A DNA stretch of 64,000 nucleotides from Psychrobacter proteolyticus (GTDB taxonomy: Bacteria; Pseudomonadota; Gammaproteobacteria; Pseudomonadales; Moraxellaceae). Position numbers and translations under genes: made by a program. Where the stretch lies: positions 248,001 through 312,000 of the forward strand of contig NZ_QLKS01000002.1 in assembly GCF_003350005.1 (NCBI RefSeq). Reading direction: 5' to 3'. The notes under the pieces are model-generated. The model was not told where the DNA came from and did not search any database. It saw nothing but the letters and a program-made list of their open reading frames with translations. Positions within the stretch are counted from its first letter, which is position 1, and the number at the start of each line of letters is the position of its first letter. Shown here piece by piece: positions 43,353 through 53,781 of this stretch.

Positions 43353-44252
43353 TTAGGCGCGAACCTTGCGTGATAAAAACTTAGTTTTCGCTTTTGGCAA
43401 TACCAAGGCTAGTACCACGAGCAATGCGGTAATCAAGTTCAAATCCTGTGGACCAAAGCCGATACTACGTAGCGTATCGCTTGATAGTGCAACCTGAATA
43501 AACAGTTTGTACAATACCGCGCCGACAACAACGGCAAAGGTAATCAGCCAAATACGCTTGGCAGGAATGATTGTCTCACCGATGATGACTGCTGCTAGAC
43601 CAATGACGATCGTACCGATACCAATTGAGATATCTGCGCCACCCTGAGTCTGAACAAACAGCGCACCTGCTAGGGCAATCAAACCGTTAGAAATCGCCAT
43701 ACCGATGATGGTCATCCACGAAGTATTGATACCTTGCGCCTGTGCCATTCTTAGGTTTGAGCCAGTAGCACGCATCGACAGACCTGTCTCAGTGCTATAG
43801 AACCAGTTCAAAAATAACATGGCAGCTGCGACAACGACACCAATAATCAGGCAGCGCATCCAATAACCATTACCATCGGTCACCAAGGTGCTAAACACTG
43901 TGGTTTCACCAAGCAGGGGTAGGTTTGGCGCGCCCATAATACGTAGGTTGACAGAATATAAGGCAACCATGACCAAGATACTGGCAAGCAGTTGCAAGAT
44001 GCCAAGTTTGACATGCAACCATGCCGTGACGATACCAGCGACTGAACCTGCTAACATCCCAAAAGCACAGGCCAACCATGGGTTGATACCAGCGATGATA
44101 GAAATACCAGCGACTGCGCCACCTAACGGAAAACTACCGTCAGCGGTCAAATCAGGGAAGTCGAGCGTACGAAATGAGATAAGCACACCGAGTGCTACTA
44201 GGCCATAAATCAGACCACTTTCAAGCGCACCAAAAAAAGCAATTAAAGACAT
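43353..44252 (-). CDS. ABC transporter permease
   Basis: Inner-membrane permease (299 aa, about 8-9 transmembrane segments) of the branched-chain/sugar-type permease superfamily. Characteristic stretches are GLVALGVLISFRTLDFPDLT at the N-terminus and IVIGLAAVIIGE. It is separated from the binding-protein genes upstream by about 440 bp that contain a hairpin, so expression of the two halves may differ. Confidence 0.9.
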   Translation of the reverse strand: MSLIAFFGALESGLIYGLVALGVLISFRTLDFPDLTADGSFPLGGAVAGISIIAGINPWLACAFGMLAGSVAGIVTAWLHVKLGILQLLASILVMVALYSVNLRIMGAPNLPLLGETTVFSTLVTDGNGYWMRCLIIGVVVAAAMLFLNWFYSTETGLSMRATGSNLRMAQAQGINTSWMTIIGMAISNGLIALAGALFVQTQGGADISIGIGTIVIGLAAVIIGETIIPAKRIWLITFAVVVGAVLYKLFIQVALSSDTLRSIGFGPQDLNLITALLVVLALVLPKAKTKFLSRKVRA

Positions 44253-44693
44253 AAGAGATCAGTAAGTCATAACCAAGTGTCTAGCGTATGGTACCAAGAT
44301 AAGTAAATGGCAATTGCCAAAATCATCTACCTGCTAAACAGCTAAGCGGTGAATTTAACAGATTAAGCAATCTGCGGTTAGGGTAAACCAAAACATATCA
44401 CGATTAACAGCGATCATAAGCTACCTTGGTTTGAAGCGATGGTTCAAGGCACTGCAATGCAATCAATAGACCTATCCTCTACTTAACAAGTATCAGATAA
44501 ATTGGCAGACAAATACAGCACTATTAAACACACTTGCAAAAAAGACTCTGTTTAGACAAGAAGCCCAGCCTAATGACTCATAGCTGGGTTTCTTATTCAA
44601 TCATTAGCCGTATATTTAAGGTATGCAACACAGTATTAAGTAGTGTCGCTTTCCTATTTATACCTGCTATTGTGAGCCAAATACAAAGGTGCG
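44253..44693. other. Gap between binding-protein and permease genes with a hairpin
   Basis: No ORF. A 12-bp hairpin AAGAAGCCCAGC (44558-44569) / GCTGGGTTTCTT (44583-44594, with a G-U pair) lies 100 bp after the binding-protein stop. It lacks a long T run on the minus strand and may act as a partial terminator or RNA-stability element inside the operon. Confidence 0.55.
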
Positions 44694-45734
44694 TTATTCT
44701 ACCACTTCTTTAGCTTTATCGATAACCGCTTGTGGCAAGGTGATGCCTTCTTCTTTAGCGTGTTTTGGACTGACGTATAGATCAAGCGCTTGTGGAGTGT
44801 AAACAGGGATAGCACCTGCTTTTTCACCGTTTAAGATACGTACGACAATTTTACCAGTTTCACGGCCAAGCTCATAGTAGTTCACGCCTAGAGCAGCAAC
44901 GGCACCGCGCTCAACTGAGCTGGTGTCTGAGGCAATTAAAGGAATCTTACTTTGTTTAGCGATTTGATAAAGTGACTCGTATGCTGATACTACGTTGTTG
45001 TCAGTTGAAGTATAGATCATATCGACCTTACCTTCGAGACTACGCGCTGCCATTGCAATGTCATTACTACGCTGTGCAGGTGCTTCAAGTACATTGATAC
45101 CGAGCGGCGTTAGCTTCTCTTTTAGATTTTTTAAGATAATCGTTGAGTTGACTTCACCTGGGCTATAGACATAACCGACGTTCTTTAATGATGGAATGAT
45201 TTGACGCATCAAATCAATTTGTGGTTCATACGGTAGGGCATCTGATGCGCCTGTAACGTTGGTGCCTGAGCCATCTAGCTTAGGTACCAGTTTTGCGGCT
45301 ACTGGATCAGTAACTGCTGAGAATACCAATGGAATGCTGCTAGTAGAAGCGGCAACAGACTGCGCAGACGGTGTTGCGATAGCGACGATAACATCTGGCG
45401 CATCAGCGACAAATTGCTTGGCAATCTGACCAGCAGTAGCAGTGTTTCCTTGCGCGCTTTGGAAGTTAACGGTTAAGTTTTCACCGTCCTTGAAGCCTGC
45501 TTCGTTTAGCTCGTCGATGACGCCTTTACGTACATCATCAAGCGCCGGATGTTCGACGATAGCGGTAATAGCAACGGTCTTCATAGCTGTCGCTGCATCA
45601 CCAGTAGCGGCAGCATCAGTGGAGCCATCATCTTGCGCTGATTGGTTACAACCAGTCAAGATAGCCGTACATACACCGCCTAATAATAAAGCCTTACCGA
45701 AATTAAAACGACCAAAACGATTTTGAGACAACAT
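44694..45734 (-). CDS. ABC importer substrate-binding lipoprotein, copy 2
   Basis: Periplasmic binding lipoprotein (346 aa) of the ABC_sub_bind family. The start at 45734 has AGGAG about 8 nt upstream. The signal ends in lipobox LTGC. Shared motifs with its neighbour include LTVNFQSAQGNTATAGQIAK and YVSPKHAKEEG. It is clearly a paralogue of the next gene upstream, with identity throughout. The ligand is unknown; similar proteins bind aromatic amino acids. Confidence 0.92.
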   Translation of the reverse strand: MLSQNRFGRFNFGKALLLGGVCTAILTGCNQSAQDDGSTDAAATGDAATAMKTVAITAIVEHPALDDVRKGVIDELNEAGFKDGENLTVNFQSAQGNTATAGQIAKQFVADAPDVIVAIATPSAQSVAASTSSIPLVFSAVTDPVAAKLVPKLDGSGTNVTGASDALPYEPQIDLMRQIIPSLKNVGYVYSPGEVNSTIILKNLKEKLTPLGINVLEAPAQRSNDIAMAARSLEGKVDMIYTSTDNNVVSAYESLYQIAKQSKIPLIASDTSSVERGAVAALGVNYYELGRETGKIVVRILNGEKAGAIPVYTPQALDLYVSPKHAKEEGITLPQAVIDKAKEVVE

Positions 45735-45811
45735 GGGTCTTACTCCTAAAATAATAGTGTGTCCGTACACTATATAAATAATTGACGAGCTAATAGATAG
45801 CTTACTACTTT

Positions 45812-46861
45812 TTATTTGGTTTCGGCATCAATATCAACATTGATAGCGTTTTTTAGTAACTCTGCTGGCAAGCTGACACCTTGTGTTTTGGCGTGCTTAG
45901 GACTGACATATAAGGTCAGATCATTCATGACTTCAGGTTTGATAGTATTGACCGCTTCGCCATTTAACACGCGATATACCATTTTGCCAGTAGTACGACC
46001 AAAGTCATAGTCATTAACACCAAGCGCAGCAGTCGCGCCGCGTTTTACACTGAACTCATCAGACGCGATAATCGGTAACTTTAGCTCATTTGCTGCTTGA
46101 GTCATGGCCTCAAAGGCAGAAGCAACATTGTTGTCAAATGAGGTATAGATTATATCTGCGCGTCCTTGCAAGCTGCGCGTCGCCATACCGATATCCGTTG
46201 GACGATTGGCAGGAATGTCTAATAGTGACAGACCTCGTGCTGGCAGAGCTTGTTTTAGATTTTCACGTAATGATACTGAGTTTGCCTCACCTGGGCTATA
46301 GACATAACCAATGGTCTTTAAGTCGGGTTTTATCTGCTGTAACAAATCCAACTGCGGCTCTAGCGGTAGCTGACTCGATAATCCCGTCAAGTTGCTTTGA
46401 AAAGGCTTGCCATCTGCCGTGATGAGTTTGGCACCTAGCGGATCTGACACAGCAGTGTAGATAATAGGGATAGTGGTGGTGGCGGCTACCACTGACTGCG
46501 CAGAAGGCGTTGAGATTGCTACGATCGCATCAGGATTGTCTCCTGCAAATTGCTTGGCAATCTGTCCTGCAGTCGCTGTGTTTCCTTGCGCACTTTGAAA
46601 GTTAACAGTTAGGTTTTGACCTTCGACATAGCCGTTATCTGCCAACTCATCAATAATACCACGGCGCATATCATCTAATGATGGATGCTCAACGATTTGA
46701 GTAATGGCAATAGATTTGGCAGGTTTGTCTGTAGCCGTGCTATTTTCAGCAGTCGCTGCGTTCTCGGTAGAGGAGTTTGAGCAGCCGATTAGTCCAAGTG
46801 TGCTAATGGCACTAAGAGCAACGCCATATAGGCTTAAGCGTAGAGTAGAAGCGATAGTCAT
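45812..46861 (-). CDS. ABC importer substrate-binding lipoprotein, copy 1
   Basis: Binding lipoprotein (349 aa) with lipobox LIGC and a Ser/Thr/Ala-rich linker after the Cys. The fold and motifs are the same as in copy 2 (LTVNFQSAQGNTATAGQIAK identical in both). It lies first in the operon, 77 bp before copy 2. Differences cluster in the mid-region loops that would line the binding cleft, which suggests different ligands or affinities feeding one permease. Confidence 0.92.
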   Translation of the reverse strand: MTIASTLRLSLYGVALSAISTLGLIGCSNSSTENAATAENSTATDKPAKSIAITQIVEHPSLDDMRRGIIDELADNGYVEGQNLTVNFQSAQGNTATAGQIAKQFAGDNPDAIVAISTPSAQSVVAATTTIPIIYTAVSDPLGAKLITADGKPFQSNLTGLSSQLPLEPQLDLLQQIKPDLKTIGYVYSPGEANSVSLRENLKQALPARGLSLLDIPANRPTDIGMATRSLQGRADIIYTSFDNNVASAFEAMTQAANELKLPIIASDEFSVKRGATAALGVNDYDFGRTTGKMVYRVLNGEAVNTIKPEVMNDLTLYVSPKHAKTQGVSLPAELLKNAINVDIDAETK

Positions 46862-47482
46862 TATTAGGTTAACTCATAGGTTATATCAATTGCAAAAACC
46901 AAATGGATACCGCCAGACTGACTGAGCCTACTAATTTATATAGTAGTAATTTTGCTCATCTGTTTGGTGTACTTTGGTTTTTTGCCATGATATTGAAGAA
47001 TGCAGATTAGCCAAGTCAATGCTATGTTGATGCTGAGATAGCAGGCTAACAATTAAATACAGTAATCGTTCCATCGATTATTATGTTCATATTATGACAG
47101 TAATGTAAGTTATCGCAATAAGAAATTAATGTGTAGCGGTCATGGTGATGGATAATAAAAAAATCATCACTTCTTTTTATCTTATCAAGACGCGTGATGC
47201 ATTGAAGCTCTTATGTATATCTAAATATAAAGAATGCCACTAGGGTACTTTTGTTTGCTCAAACCATATGCAAAAGGCTTACATCCTAGCAACGCATCTA
47301 TTACGTACTCACTTCATAATTAACGTAAGCTAATTTTCATACGAGAAACATGATGGGTCTAAGGATAATCCAGTCATTTTGGTGACATTGTGCTGCCATA
47401 ATGGATGTGAAATAGACGCTATTATTTATCTAATTTTTTTATTTATCTAAATTTTTCGAATGACTATTTTAAGGATAATATT
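46862..47482. other. Divergent intergenic region
   Basis: This AT-rich gap of 620 bp lies between the ABC operon (minus) and the Gly/His-rich protein gene (plus). It must contain both promoters. No RNA, repeat or ORF is supported. Confidence 0.4.
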
Positions 47483-47884
47483 ATGAACACTGCTAATCTT
47501 AAATTATTAACCATCGCTGGTATCACAGCAACTTCTTTGATTGGATTGCCTGCTATGGCAAAAGATGGTCATGGAAACGGGCACGGTAATGGACATGGTA
47601 ATAGCAAAGGTAACTCTGCCCATGTCAGTAAAAACTATAAGCATAATGGCAACGCCCACCCAAGTATTAACGCTTATCGCAATGCCAGCCCGAATGCTTC
47701 GTTCAAGCGTGATCTTGATAGATACGGTTATAGAGTAGTCGGCAAGATTGATAGAAGGGATTATGACCGTTCTGTCGTTTTAGACCGTTATGATGACCGT
47801 TACGTTCGTATTCGTACGCCAGAGAATAATATTGTGACGGTGATCAATGATACATTGCAGATTATCGATATTTTGAGTAGATAA
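47483..47884 (+). CDS. Secreted Gly/His/Asn-rich protein, RcnB-like
   Basis: A 133-residue periplasmic protein. The signal peptide ends PAMA|KDGHG. An imperfect GHGN tetrapeptide repeat (GHGNGHGNGHGN) follows. The C-terminal half (RYGYRVVGKIDRRDYDRSVV to the end) resembles the small basic domain of RcnB-like periplasmic proteins. The His-rich repeat could bind metal. AAGGA precedes the ATG and a bidirectional terminator follows. Function is a guess from composition. Confidence 0.78.
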   Translation: MNTANLKLLTIAGITATSLIGLPAMAKDGHGNGHGNGHGNSKGNSAHVSKNYKHNGNAHPSINAYRNASPNASFKRDLDRYGYRVVGKIDRRDYDRSVVLDRYDDRYVRIRTPENNIVTVINDTLQIIDILSR

Positions 47885-47941
47885 GTATTTTGAGCAGATA
47901 AATATAAGGCTTGGTTTTTAGTCATTTGCTAAATCAACCAT

Positions 47942-47975
47942 AAAAAAAGATGCCCTAGTGGCATCTTTTTTTATT
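47942..47975. terminator. Bidirectional intrinsic terminator
   Basis: An 11-bp stem AAAAAGATGCC / GGCATCTTTTT with a 5-nt loop lies between the convergent RcnB-like gene and metG, with A and T runs on both sides. Confidence 0.92.
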
Positions 47976-47996
47976 TTTTAATGTTAAAAATAACAG

Positions 47997-50096
47997 CTAA
48001 GCCAATACATCACCAACAACACAAGCATCTGGCAAGGTAACGACTGTTAAGCCCGTTTTTGGCTCGCCAGTTGACAATACCATACCTTCTGATACGCCAA
48101 ATTTCATTTTACGCGGAGCAAGGTTGGTCACGCAAATAACTTTCTTATTAATCAATTGCTCAGGCTCATAAAACTTGCGAATACCGCTAAACACGTTACG
48201 TGGTTTGTCTTCACCAACATCGAGCGTGAACTGTAGTAGCTTATCAGCACCTTCTACATGGTTACACTCTACAACGTGTGCGACTTTCATCTCAACTTTG
48301 GCAAAGTCTTCGATACCAATATAGTCAATTTGCTCGGCATCAGTATTAGCGTCTGTTGCAGGTGTTTTATCTTTTGCGGCAGGCTTGCTACTTTCAGTCG
48401 CAGCAGGAGTGTCTGCTTGAGTTAAGGATGCTTTAGAATCTTCTACCATCGCTTCAATATCTTTTTCTTCGATACGTTGCATCAGTGGTTTGAACTTATT
48501 GATTTTATGACCTAGTAACCACTCATTACGACTGGCAAAACTTAAATCCTCAAGGTTCAAAAACTCTTTGGCATTATTAGTCAGCTCAGGTAATACTGGC
48601 GCAAGATAGACCATTAATTGGCGGAAGATATTGATAGCGACCGAGCAGACGTCTTGAACCTCTTGCTCAGTACCCTCTAATTTCGCTAATGACCATGGCT
48701 TCTTGGCATCGATATATTCGTTGGCCTTGTCCGCACATTGCATAATTAAACGCATAGCACGCGAGAATTCACGATTCTCATAAGCAGCTGCAATCTCATC
48801 GCCCGTTTTAGTAATGTCTTCTAACAGCTCTGACTCGACGCAAACTTCTGACAACATGCCGTCGTACTTCTTAACCAAGAACCCTGCACTACGACTGGCG
48901 ATATTGACGACTTTACCAACCAAGTCAGAGTTGACCTTTTGCATAAAGTCTTCTAAATCTAAATTGATGTCTTCAACTTTGTCGGATAGTTTACTGGCGA
49001 AATAATAACGCAGGTATTCAGGATGTAAGTGCTCAGCATACGTCTCGGCCTTGATAAAAGTACCACGTGACTTACTCATTTTTTCGCCATTGACCATCAA
49101 GAAGCCATGGGCAAAGACACCAGTTGGTGTACGCAATTCGCTACCCGCCAGCATCGCTGGCCAAAACAAGGCATGGAAGTAAACGATGTCTTTACCAATG
49201 AAATGATAGACCTCGGTTTTGTGCTCGTTTTCTTGTGCCCAGTAACGGTCAAAATCAAGCGCTTGGTCGGTGCCTGCGCGCTTGTCACATAGGTTTTTAA
49301 AACTTGCCATGTAGCCAACTGGCGCATCTAGCCACACATAAAAGTATTTGTCTGGCTCATCGCTTGGGGTGTCTGGAATTTGGAAACCGAAGTAGGGTGC
49401 ATCACGCGAGATATCCCAGCTGGCAAGTCCTGCCTCAAACCATTCTTGAAGTTTGTTAGCCACTGACGTTTGCAAACGGTTGTCACTGCGCGTCCAGTCT
49501 TTTAGGAACTGTTCAAACTCTGGCAAATCAAAGAAATAATGCTTAGAGGTTTTGAGCACAGGCGTTGCATTAGACAGTGTCGAATGCGGGTCTTTTAGAT
49601 CCGTTGCATCGTACGTAGTACCACATACTTCGCAGTTATCACCGTACTGGTCTGGTGAATCACATTCTGGACAAGTACCTTTAACGAAGCGATCGGCTAG
49701 AAATAATTGCTTTTCAGGATCAAATAACTGCTCGACATCCTTTGTGCTGATATGACCAGCATCATTTAGACGACGATAAATCAGCTCAGAGAACTGTTTG
49801 TTTTCTTCTGAATGAGTGCTGTGGTAATTATCAAAGTTGATAAGAAACTTTGAAAAATCCGCTTCATGTGAGGCTTTAACTGAGGCAATTTGCTCTTCTG
49901 GTGTTACGCCGTTGGCTTCTGCTTTGAGCATGATTGCCGTACCGTGTGCATCATCCGCGCAGACATAGGTGACCTGATGGCCTTGCGCTTTCATCGCACG
50001 TACCCAAATGTCAGTCTGAATATATTCTACAAGATGCCCCAAATGGATATAGCCATTGGCGTAGGGCAGCGCACTGGTTACTAGAATCTCACGCAC
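47997..50096 (-). CDS. metG: Methionyl-tRNA synthetase
   Basis: Charges tRNA-Met. The protein is 699 aa with the class I signature HLGH at residues 18-21 and EKMSKSRG. It has a zinc knuckle with two Cys pairs (CPECDSPD and NCEVCG), the anticodon-binding domain and a C-terminal tRNA-binding (EMAP-like) domain ([20 protein letters not shown]). A low-complexity Ala/Thr/Lys linker joins the last two domains. It is monocistronic and convergent with the RcnB-like gene. Confidence 0.98.
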   Translation of the reverse strand: MREILVTSALPYANGYIHLGHLVEYIQTDIWVRAMKAQGHQVTYVCADDAHGTAIMLKAEANGVTPEEQIASVKASHEADFSKFLINFDNYHSTHSEENKQFSELIYRRLNDAGHISTKDVEQLFDPEKQLFLADRFVKGTCPECDSPDQYGDNCEVCGTTYDATDLKDPHSTLSNATPVLKTSKHYFFDLPEFEQFLKDWTRSDNRLQTSVANKLQEWFEAGLASWDISRDAPYFGFQIPDTPSDEPDKYFYVWLDAPVGYMASFKNLCDKRAGTDQALDFDRYWAQENEHKTEVYHFIGKDIVYFHALFWPAMLAGSELRTPTGVFAHGFLMVNGEKMSKSRGTFIKAETYAEHLHPEYLRYYFASKLSDKVEDINLDLEDFMQKVNSDLVGKVVNIASRSAGFLVKKYDGMLSEVCVESELLEDITKTGDEIAAAYENREFSRAMRLIMQCADKANEYIDAKKPWSLAKLEGTEQEVQDVCSVAINIFRQLMVYLAPVLPELTNNAKEFLNLEDLSFASRNEWLLGHKINKFKPLMQRIEEKDIEAMVEDSKASLTQADTPAATESSKPAAKDKTPATDANTDAEQIDYIGIEDFAKVEMKVAHVVECNHVEGADKLLQFTLDVGEDKPRNVFSGIRKFYEPEQLINKKVICVTNLAPRKMKFGVSEGMVLSTGEPKTGLTVVTLPDACVVGDVLA

Positions 50097-50460
50097 AAAA
50101 TCACCTATATTTTTATATAAACGGGTTAGTTATCGAACATCTTAAGCGGTTCATCACTCATCGATGCGACATCGTTAATGCTAAAAACTTCTAAAAATAG
50201 TAAAAGTTCAAAAAGTGTGCCTATGATACCGTAAATCAAATAAATTTGTGATATTCCTTGGTAATTACTTCTCATTTGGCAGGCATTTATTATCCATAAA
50301 CAATAGCCTTGCATCGAATTTAGTAGTTATCAGCTGGCCATAAAAAACCCACTGAGCAGTATGCCAAGTGGGTTTTTTATTTATCCATTATTCGCTTAGA
50401 TATCAGTAGTTAGTCATAATAAATGGCTAAGTGACTAAATGATTAAATGACTAAGCTAAC
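50097..50460. other. Gap upstream of metG
   Basis: Contains the metG promoter region and, at 50342-50378, a terminator. A 62-codon ORF on the minus strand here has no ribosome site or family support. Confidence 0.4.
50342..50378. terminator. Intrinsic terminator of the GntP-family gene
   Basis: A 12-bp perfect stem AAAAAACCCACT (50342-50353) / AGTGGGTTTTTT (50367-50378) is able to act on both strands. Confidence 0.9.
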
Positions 50461-51876
50461 TTAGAATGAACCGAACATCGTACCTAAGATAATCACAGCG
50501 ACCACAGCGACCAATGGAATGACCATCGTAACCATTGCTAAGTTCAAATAAGACTGCTTGTGGGTCAGACCACAAATCGCTAGCAAGGTGATGACAGCGC
50601 CACTGTGCGGAAGCGTATCGAGACCACCTGCCGCCATGACGGCTACGCGGTGCATTAGCTCAGGGTCGATACCGGCATTGACCGCCATTCTTAAATAATC
50701 TTCACCCAATGTAGATAGCGCAATACTCAAGCCGCCAGACGATGAACCTGTGATACCAGCAAGCGTAGTCATAGCGACCGCTTCTGAGATCAGAGGGTTG
50801 TCAGGGTTTAGGTTTAGGATGCTATCACGAATGATAAGGAAGCCTGCGAGCGACGCGATAACTGCACCGTAACCTACTTCTGATGCCGTATTAAAAATCG
50901 GCAACATAGAATCATAAGTACCACGGTTAATGGTTTTTTGTAGATTATTCCAATGTCCGATACGGAGCAGAATTAACACCACACAAGCCACCACCAACGA
51001 GATAATAATTGACCATAACCCAAGCGAGCCTGCGATATTCAAGTCTGGGAATTGAGTTTGTAGACTACTAAAGTCTATCGATGGGAATACCACATAGGTC
51101 AATATAGCGTTTAAGCCAATGACCAATACAAGTGGAATCATCGCAATGGTAAAAGAAGTATGGTGAGTGTTTAATACCTCAGCTTCTTTTGCCGTTGCGC
51201 CAACACCGCCTACATCTTCTTCGTCATGCTGACCATAACCTTCGCCCGCTGCATTGGCTTTTCTGGCGCGTGACTGAAGCCACATCCAACCACAAACAAA
51301 CATGATCGTACCACCGATGATACCCAAGATAGGCGCGGCAAATACGTTGGTATTGTAGTAAGGAATTGGAATAGCGTTTTGAATAGCTGGCGTGCCTGGC
51401 AATGCGGTCATCGTAAACGTAAATGACCCTAGAGCAATCGCTGCTGGAATCAAACGCTTTGGAATATCTGCCGCTCTAAATAAGTCTTTGGCGATTGGAT
51501 AGATAGCAAAAGCCACAACGAACAATGATACGCCGCCATAGGTCAAAATAGCACAGACCAAAATCACCGCAAGGATGGCTTTGCTAGCACCGAGCTTTTC
51601 GACGACCGTATTGGCAATGGCGGTTGCTGCGCCAGAGTCTGCCATTAGGCGGCCAAATAGTGCGCCTAGCAAGAATATCGGGAAGAATTTGAGTAAGAAT
51701 CCACTTAACGCGCCCATAAAGACATCGGTATAAGCGGGAATGGTGCTTAAGAAGTCACCTGACAGTAAGACTGCTAATGTTGCCATAATCGGTGCTAGAA
51801 TCAGCACAGAATAACCGCGATAAGCAAAAAACATGAGCAATAATAGGGTAATGACAATAGCAAGTGTACTAAACAT
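50461..51876 (-). CDS. GntP-family permease
   Basis: Inner-membrane permease (471 aa, about 12 transmembrane segments). The start at 51876 has GGAGGG about 6 nt upstream; the longer ORF start lacks one. Family marks include the loops FPIFLLGALFGRLMADSG and GITGSSSGGLSIAL and the end GLDTLPHSGAVITLLAICGL. GntP proteins carry gluconate or, in several bacteria, 3-hydroxybutyrate. Its neighbours (AtoE, ScoAB, 3-hydroxybutyrate dehydrogenase) favour the latter. It is transcribed divergently from them. Confidence 0.9.
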   Translation of the reverse strand: MFSTLAIVITLLLLMFFAYRGYSVLILAPIMATLAVLLSGDFLSTIPAYTDVFMGALSGFLLKFFPIFLLGALFGRLMADSGAATAIANTVVEKLGASKAILAVILVCAILTYGGVSLFVVAFAIYPIAKDLFRAADIPKRLIPAAIALGSFTFTMTALPGTPAIQNAIPIPYYNTNVFAAPILGIIGGTIMFVCGWMWLQSRARKANAAGEGYGQHDEEDVGGVGATAKEAEVLNTHHTSFTIAMIPLVLVIGLNAILTYVVFPSIDFSSLQTQFPDLNIAGSLGLWSIIISLVVACVVLILLRIGHWNNLQKTINRGTYDSMLPIFNTASEVGYGAVIASLAGFLIIRDSILNLNPDNPLISEAVAMTTLAGITGSSSGGLSIALSTLGEDYLRMAVNAGIDPELMHRVAVMAAGGLDTLPHSGAVITLLAICGLTHKQSYLNLAMVTMVIPLVAVVAVIILGTMFGSF

Positions 51877-52287
51877 GACGGCCCTCCTTGGCAAAAAAAA
51901 TAAGGCAGCGAGTATGCCGTGCTTGTCAATATAGGTCAATAAAATTAATCAAAATAAGCCTATTTCGTCTGTTTTATCAAACATAAATCTAGACTTATAC
52001 ACTGATAATGAATTAACATCTCGACAATTTAACTCCTGCACAGCGGTGACTCACATGCGCTGATAGTTATTTTCTAGTCGCTACGAAAATAATATGTTAA
52101 GTTAGCACAAGTGTTTCACGCATGATATAGCGAGATAGAATGTATTGTTATGGGTGCCAATGTAAAATATAATGCTTGCCATTTATCAGGTGTAGTCGCG
52201 ATAACCGCACTCAAATCTGATAAACATTCAACAAAGCGCTAATAACAACTCTCAAAACCAAACATCAAATTTACAAGGAATGTGAAT
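51877..52287. other. Divergent control region of the short-chain acid cluster
   Basis: This region of 410 bp lies between the GntP gene (minus) and the AtoE-like gene (plus). No regulator gene is nearby. I find no convincing operator palindrome or sigma-54 type -24/-12 element by eye. Confidence 0.4.
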
Positions 52288-53628
52288 ATGTTTAGTGCCA
52301 TCACTAATATGAGCGTGCAGCTAGTCAATCGCTATCTACCATCCCCATTCGTATTTTCGATCGTTTTGACCCTTATCGCGTTTGCTGTAGGACTGACTAC
52401 TACTGGCCAAAACATGATTGCTATGGCAGGGCACTGGGGCAACGGACTGTGGTCATTGCATAGCTTTGCCATGCAAATGGCGTTGGTCCTAGTGACCGGT
52501 TATGCATTTGCTAGCGCCCCATTTATTCAACGCTTATTGGACAATCTCGCTAGTAGAGTTCACTCTCCTACGACCGCCATTATCGTATCAACCTTGGTTG
52601 GACTGGTTGGTTCATGGATAAACTGGGGCTTTGGTTTAATCATCGGGGCAATCTTTGCAAAGGCACTGGCTAGAAAAGTGGCTAATGTCGATTATCCACT
52701 ATTGGTCGCTGCTGCTTACTCAGGCTTTGTAATTTGGCATGGCGGTTTTTCAGGTTCGATACCTCTGACACTCAGCTCTGGTGGTGATACGTTACTGACG
52801 TTGTCAGGCAATACTATGACAGAAGCGGTGCCTTTATCTCAAACGGTATTTGCAGGCTACAACATGCTGCTAGTAGGTTTGCTTATCGTTATTTTGCCCC
52901 TTGTCAATCGTTTTATGCACCCAAAGAACCCTACGGTTATTGATGCTAAGCTGATCAAAGAAGAGATCTACGTCGCGCCCCAAAGAGACACGCCTGCACA
53001 AAAGCTAGATGATAGCCGTATTATTGCTGTCATCTTATTGGCCTTGGCATTGATGTACTATATCAGCGAGTTTGGTAGTAACGGTTTTAACCTAGGGCTA
53101 AACATCGTCATTGGGCTATTCTTATTCATAGGTTTGCTATCGCATGGCACGTTAGAGCGTTATTATCGTGCTGTACACTCAGGTATCGGTGGCATCACAG
53201 GTATTGTGTTATTGTTCCCGTTCTACGGCGGCATCATGGGCATCATGACGGGAGCAAATGCGGATGGTATCTCTATCAGTACGCAAGTGACCGAGTTTTT
53301 TGTCAATTCCGCTTCCGCAGACAGTTTCCCGATTTTTGCATTTTTAAGTGCAGGTCTGGTCAATGTCTTTGTACCGTCAGGTGGTGGGCAGTTTGCCGTA
53401 CAGGGTCCTGTTATGATTCCTGCTGGTATTGAGCTAGGTGTTAGTCCAGCTATTACTGCGATGGCAATTGCATGGGGTGACGCATGGACTAATATGATTC
53501 AGCCGTTCTGGGCTTTGCCATTATTGGGTATCGCAGGTTTGGATGCGCGCGCTATCATGGGCTACTGCCTGATAGTACTGGCAGTCTCTGGTGCCATTAT
53601 TATGGGCGTGTTCTGGCTAGTGGTATAA
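52288..53628 (+). CDS. atoE: Short-chain fatty acid transporter (AtoE-like)
   Basis: Membrane transporter (446 aa, about 12 segments) for short-chain acids such as acetoacetate or butyrate. The start at 52288 has AAGGA 8 nt upstream. Conserved AtoE regions are YLPSPFVFSIVLTLIAF, GSWINWGFGLIIGAIFAK, VIWHGGFSGSIPL and NVFVPSGGGQFAVQGP. It begins the plus-strand unit leading to scoA. Confidence 0.92.
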   Translation: MFSAITNMSVQLVNRYLPSPFVFSIVLTLIAFAVGLTTTGQNMIAMAGHWGNGLWSLHSFAMQMALVLVTGYAFASAPFIQRLLDNLASRVHSPTTAIIVSTLVGLVGSWINWGFGLIIGAIFAKALARKVANVDYPLLVAAAYSGFVIWHGGFSGSIPLTLSSGGDTLLTLSGNTMTEAVPLSQTVFAGYNMLLVGLLIVILPLVNRFMHPKNPTVIDAKLIKEEIYVAPQRDTPAQKLDDSRIIAVILLALALMYYISEFGSNGFNLGLNIVIGLFLFIGLLSHGTLERYYRAVHSGIGGITGIVLLFPFYGGIMGIMTGANADGISISTQVTEFFVNSASADSFPIFAFLSAGLVNVFVPSGGGQFAVQGPVMIPAGIELGVSPAITAMAIAWGDAWTNMIQPFWALPLLGIAGLDARAIMGYCLIVLAVSGAIIMGVFWLVV

Positions 53629-53781
53629 GGTTCAATAGAAAATTAGCGTGGTTCATTTTCGCTTTTAGTTCTTAATTTTCGTAACAATCAAACGGATAGT
53701 TGAGACAATTAATTCAGCATTAGGACATGTCCTAGTATATGCAAGCATTAAAAATATAAATAACAGTCATAGGAGACAAGC

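Noticed and set aside
50126-50314. 62-codon minus-strand ORF upstream of metG
   Set aside because: It sits in the metG leader region, has no Shine-Dalgarno and no recognisable product.
51877-52287. Sigma-54 promoter for the short-chain acid cluster
   Set aside because: Looked for a TGGC-N-TTGC pair by eye on both strands and found none convincing; no enhancer-binding regulator is adjacent.
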